NCBI GenBank assembly: GCA_937915515.1
Contig: CALGIK010000005.1
Coordinates: forward strand, 1-6,889
Source: an uncultured Clostridia bacterium
GTDB taxonomy: Bacteria; Bacillota; Clostridia; Christensenellales; CAG-314
Direction: 5' to 3'
DNA: 6,889 nt
The number at the start of each line of letters is the position of its first letter. Position 1 is the first letter of the stretch. This document shows positions 5,116-6,889 of this stretch, in pieces. A program made the position numbers and the translations under genes. The notes under the pieces were generated by a model, which was given only the letters and a program-made list of their open reading frames with translations, did not search any database and had not been told where the DNA came from.

Positions 5116-6889
5116 AATTTAAGTTCTGCGGATTGATTTCCGTAAAAACGGTAACTTTTTCATCCTTTATCTCGTCTGTAATTAAATATATTTTGTCTAA
5201 CACGTCTTCGGCTTTTTGCGCATTTAAACGCATCAAAATTTGAAAACGGTGTTTGCTTTGTATTCTTTTTACCGGACAACGCATTTTTTGTAAAAACAAA
5301 AACGTGTCCTGCTCTTTTATTTTATCTATTTGTTCATAATGCCTGTTTAATAAGTCAATGCATTTTTGACTGTCAACGCCATTATACATTACCCTAGCAA
5401 CTACGCTGAAAGGAGGAAATTCCGTTGCCTGCCTTAAATTTATTTCCCTCTTATAAAAACTAAGGTAGTCTTGTTTTGCTGACAGCTGCAAGCAATAATG
5501 CTTTGGGGTATATGTCTGCAAAATGACTTTTCCGCTTTGCTTATCCCTTCCGCTTCGTCCTGCTACTTGCGTTAATAGTTGAAAGGTTTTTTCCGCCGCT
5601 AAGTAATCGCCGTAATAAAGGCTTTGGTCGCCGCTTAATATACCTACAAGCGTGACAAAAGGGAAATCATGACCTTTTGCAAGCATTTGTGTGCCTATGA
5701 GTATTTGCGCTTCCCTTTTAGTAAAGGCATCGAGAATTTTTATCAGTCCGTCTTTGCTTTGCGTGGTGTCAGCGTCCATCCTCAAGACTTTAACGTCGGG
5801 AAACATTTTTTTGAGCAAAGCTTCCACTTGCTGATCGCCTACCCGTCCTTGTCTTATGTACTGACTTTTACATTTAGGGCATTTTTCAAAGACTTTAAAC
5901 TGATTGCCGCAATAGTGGCATTTTAGAACGTTTTCGTCCTTATGTAAAGTAAGACTTACGTCACAATCGGGGCATTTTGCAACATAGCCGCATTTAGAAC
6001 ACATCATAAAGCTGCTGTAGCCGCGGCGGTTTAAAAACAATATTGCCTGATTGCCCTCGTTTATTACCCTGATTAATTCCTGCGTTAATTCGTGCGAAAA
6101 AATGGAATTGTTTCCCGTACGGATTTCCGTCGTCATATCCACTATCGAAACAACAGGCAAAGGCATCTTGTTTATCCTTTCGCTTAATGTAAGCAGAGTA
6201 TATTCGCCTTTTTGGGCTTTATAAAAACTTTCGAGCGAAGGAGTTGCACTGCCTAATATCAGATTGCAGCTGTTTTGCTCACATCTAAATTGCGCAACAA
6301 CGCGCGCATCATAACGGGGATTGTTGTCACTAAGATAACTTGTATCGTGCTCCTCATCAACTATTATTACTCCAATGTCCGTTAAGGGCGCAAAAACGGC
6401 ACTGCGTGCGCCAATTGCGATTTTGGCTTTTTTTAGTTTTAACCTCATCCATTCGTCGTATCTTTCGCCTGCAGACAAGCCGCTGTGCAAAATTGCGACG
6501 GTATCGCCGAAACGTCCTTTAAAAAGTTTAAGTAGGTTAGGAGTGAGGGAAATTTCCGGCACAAGCATTATTGCTGTTTTGCCCTCTTTTACAGCTTGCT
6601 CGATAACGTTAAGATATACTTCCGTCTTGCCGCTGCCTGTTACGCCCCACAGTAAAAATTTTTGGTTTGTTAAACCGTTTATCTTGTCCACTATCTGCTG
6701 TTGAACAGGAGTAAGAATATGTTTAACGGAATTTGGCTGCAGCAAAGTATACGGCTTACGGTTTACAGTGACATCGTTGATTATCAATATACCTTTTTTT
6801 ATCAAAGCGTCAACAGACGACCAACCAAAGAGCTTGTTTAACGTTTCGGTAAATTCACTGTCTTTCTGTTTTATGTAATCTATAATTGC
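5114..6889 (-). CDS. priA: Primosomal protein N' / replication restart helicase PriA (5' end beyond window)
   Basis: PriA is a 3'-5' superfamily 2 DNA helicase that recognises stalled forks and starts replisome reloading. The frame is open to the right edge; 591 residues are visible against about 730-805 for whole proteins, so the N-terminal 3'-end-binding domain and probably part of the winged helix are missing. Numbering from the edge: Walker A GVTGSGKT at 82-89, DEEH at 178-181, GSATPS at 213-218, motif V GTQMLAKGHD at 399-408, and motif VI QVAGRSGR at 441-448. Eight cysteines (297, 300, 306, 309, 324, 327, 337, 340) form the two-zinc insertion specific to PriA. PPF at about 492-494 opens the C-terminal domain. 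The segment after the last cysteines reads GRVGDQQVEALL, where GTGT(E/Q)xVEEEL is usual. The TTG at 6805 is an internal leucine, since the 28 codons upstream are PriA-like and uninterrupted. Confidence 0.97.
   Translation of the reverse strand, partial: AIIDYIKQKDSEFTETLNKLFGWSSVDALIKKGILIINDVTVNRKPYTLLQPNSVKHILTPVQQQIVDKINGLTNQKFLLWGVTGSGKTEVYLNVIEQAVKEGKTAIMLVPEISLTPNLLKLFKGRFGDTVAILHSGLSAGERYDEWMRLKLKKAKIAIGARSAVFAPLTDIGVIIVDEEHDTSYLSDNNPRYDARVVAQFRCEQNSCNLILGSATPSLESFYKAQKGEYTLLTLSERINKMPLPVVSIVDMTTEIRTGNNSIFSHELTQELIRVINEGNQAILFLNRRGYSSFMMCSKCGYVAKCPDCDVSLTLHKDENVLKCHYCGNQFKVFEKCPKCKSQYIRQGRVGDQQVEALLKKMFPDVKVLRMDADTTQSKDGLIKILDAFTKREAQILIGTQMLAKGHDFPFVTLVGILSGDQSLYYGDYLAAEKTFQLLTQVAGRSGRDKQSGKVILQTYTPKHYCLQLSAKQDYLSFYKREINLRQATEFPPFSVVARVMYNGVDSQKCIDLLNRHYEQIDKIKEQDTFLFLQKMRCPVKRIQSKHRFQILMRLNAQKAEDVLDKIYLITDEIKDEKVTVFTEINPQNLN

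Noticed and set aside
6375..6704. 109-codon open frame on the plus strand
   Set aside because: It is antisense to the priA helicase core (Walker A to DEEH), which is clearly the real coding strand.
6803..6805. TTG as a start codon for priA
   Set aside because: The frame stays open for 28 more codons to the window edge, and PriA needs well over 100 further N-terminal residues, so this TTG is an internal leucine.

Overview
The window is a dense, single-strand run of seven housekeeping genes, all transcribed on the minus strand (right to left). In transcription order they are priA (5' end beyond the right edge), def, fmt, rsmB, rlmN, rsgA and rpe (3' end beyond the left edge). This order matches the well-known priA-def-fmt-rsmB-rlmN-...-rsgA-rpe block of Bacillota. 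The moderately AT-rich sequence, the clear AAGGAG-type ribosome binding sites and the gene order suggest a Clostridia-like Bacillota, possibly uncultured. I cannot place it more closely from sequence alone. TGA is used as a stop (fmt, rsmB), as are TAA and TAG, so the code is the ordinary bacterial one.

Layout. Right part (about 5.1-6.9 kb): replication-restart helicase PriA. Middle (about 3.6-5.1 kb): peptide deformylase and methionyl-tRNA formyltransferase, which remove and add the formyl group of initiator methionine. Left-middle (about 1.3-3.6 kb): two RNA methyltransferases, RsmB (16S rRNA m5C) and RlmN (23S rRNA m2A). Left (1-1.3 kb): the ribosome-assembly GTPase RsgA, then ribulose-phosphate 3-epimerase. 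The theme is translation initiation and ribosome maturation, with a DNA-restart helicase upstream and a pentose-phosphate enzyme downstream.

Junctions are tight: 9 nt (priA/def), 103 nt (def/fmt), 4 nt (fmt/rsmB), a 4-nt ATGA overlap (rsmB/rlmN), a 14-nt overlap (rlmN/rsgA) and 24 nt (rsgA/rpe). This fits one polycistronic unit with translational coupling. The only real gap is the AT-rich def-fmt spacer, which might hold a weak internal promoter but has no convincing one and no terminator hairpin.

I found no mobile element, CRISPR array, RNA gene, prophage or novel system; this is an ordinary core-genome region. The points worth a second look are the absence of the stp/prkC phosphatase-kinase pair that usually sits between rlmN and rsgA, a few family motifs in RsmB, PriA and RlmN that depart from consensus, the coupled rlmN-rsgA start, and the def-fmt spacer.
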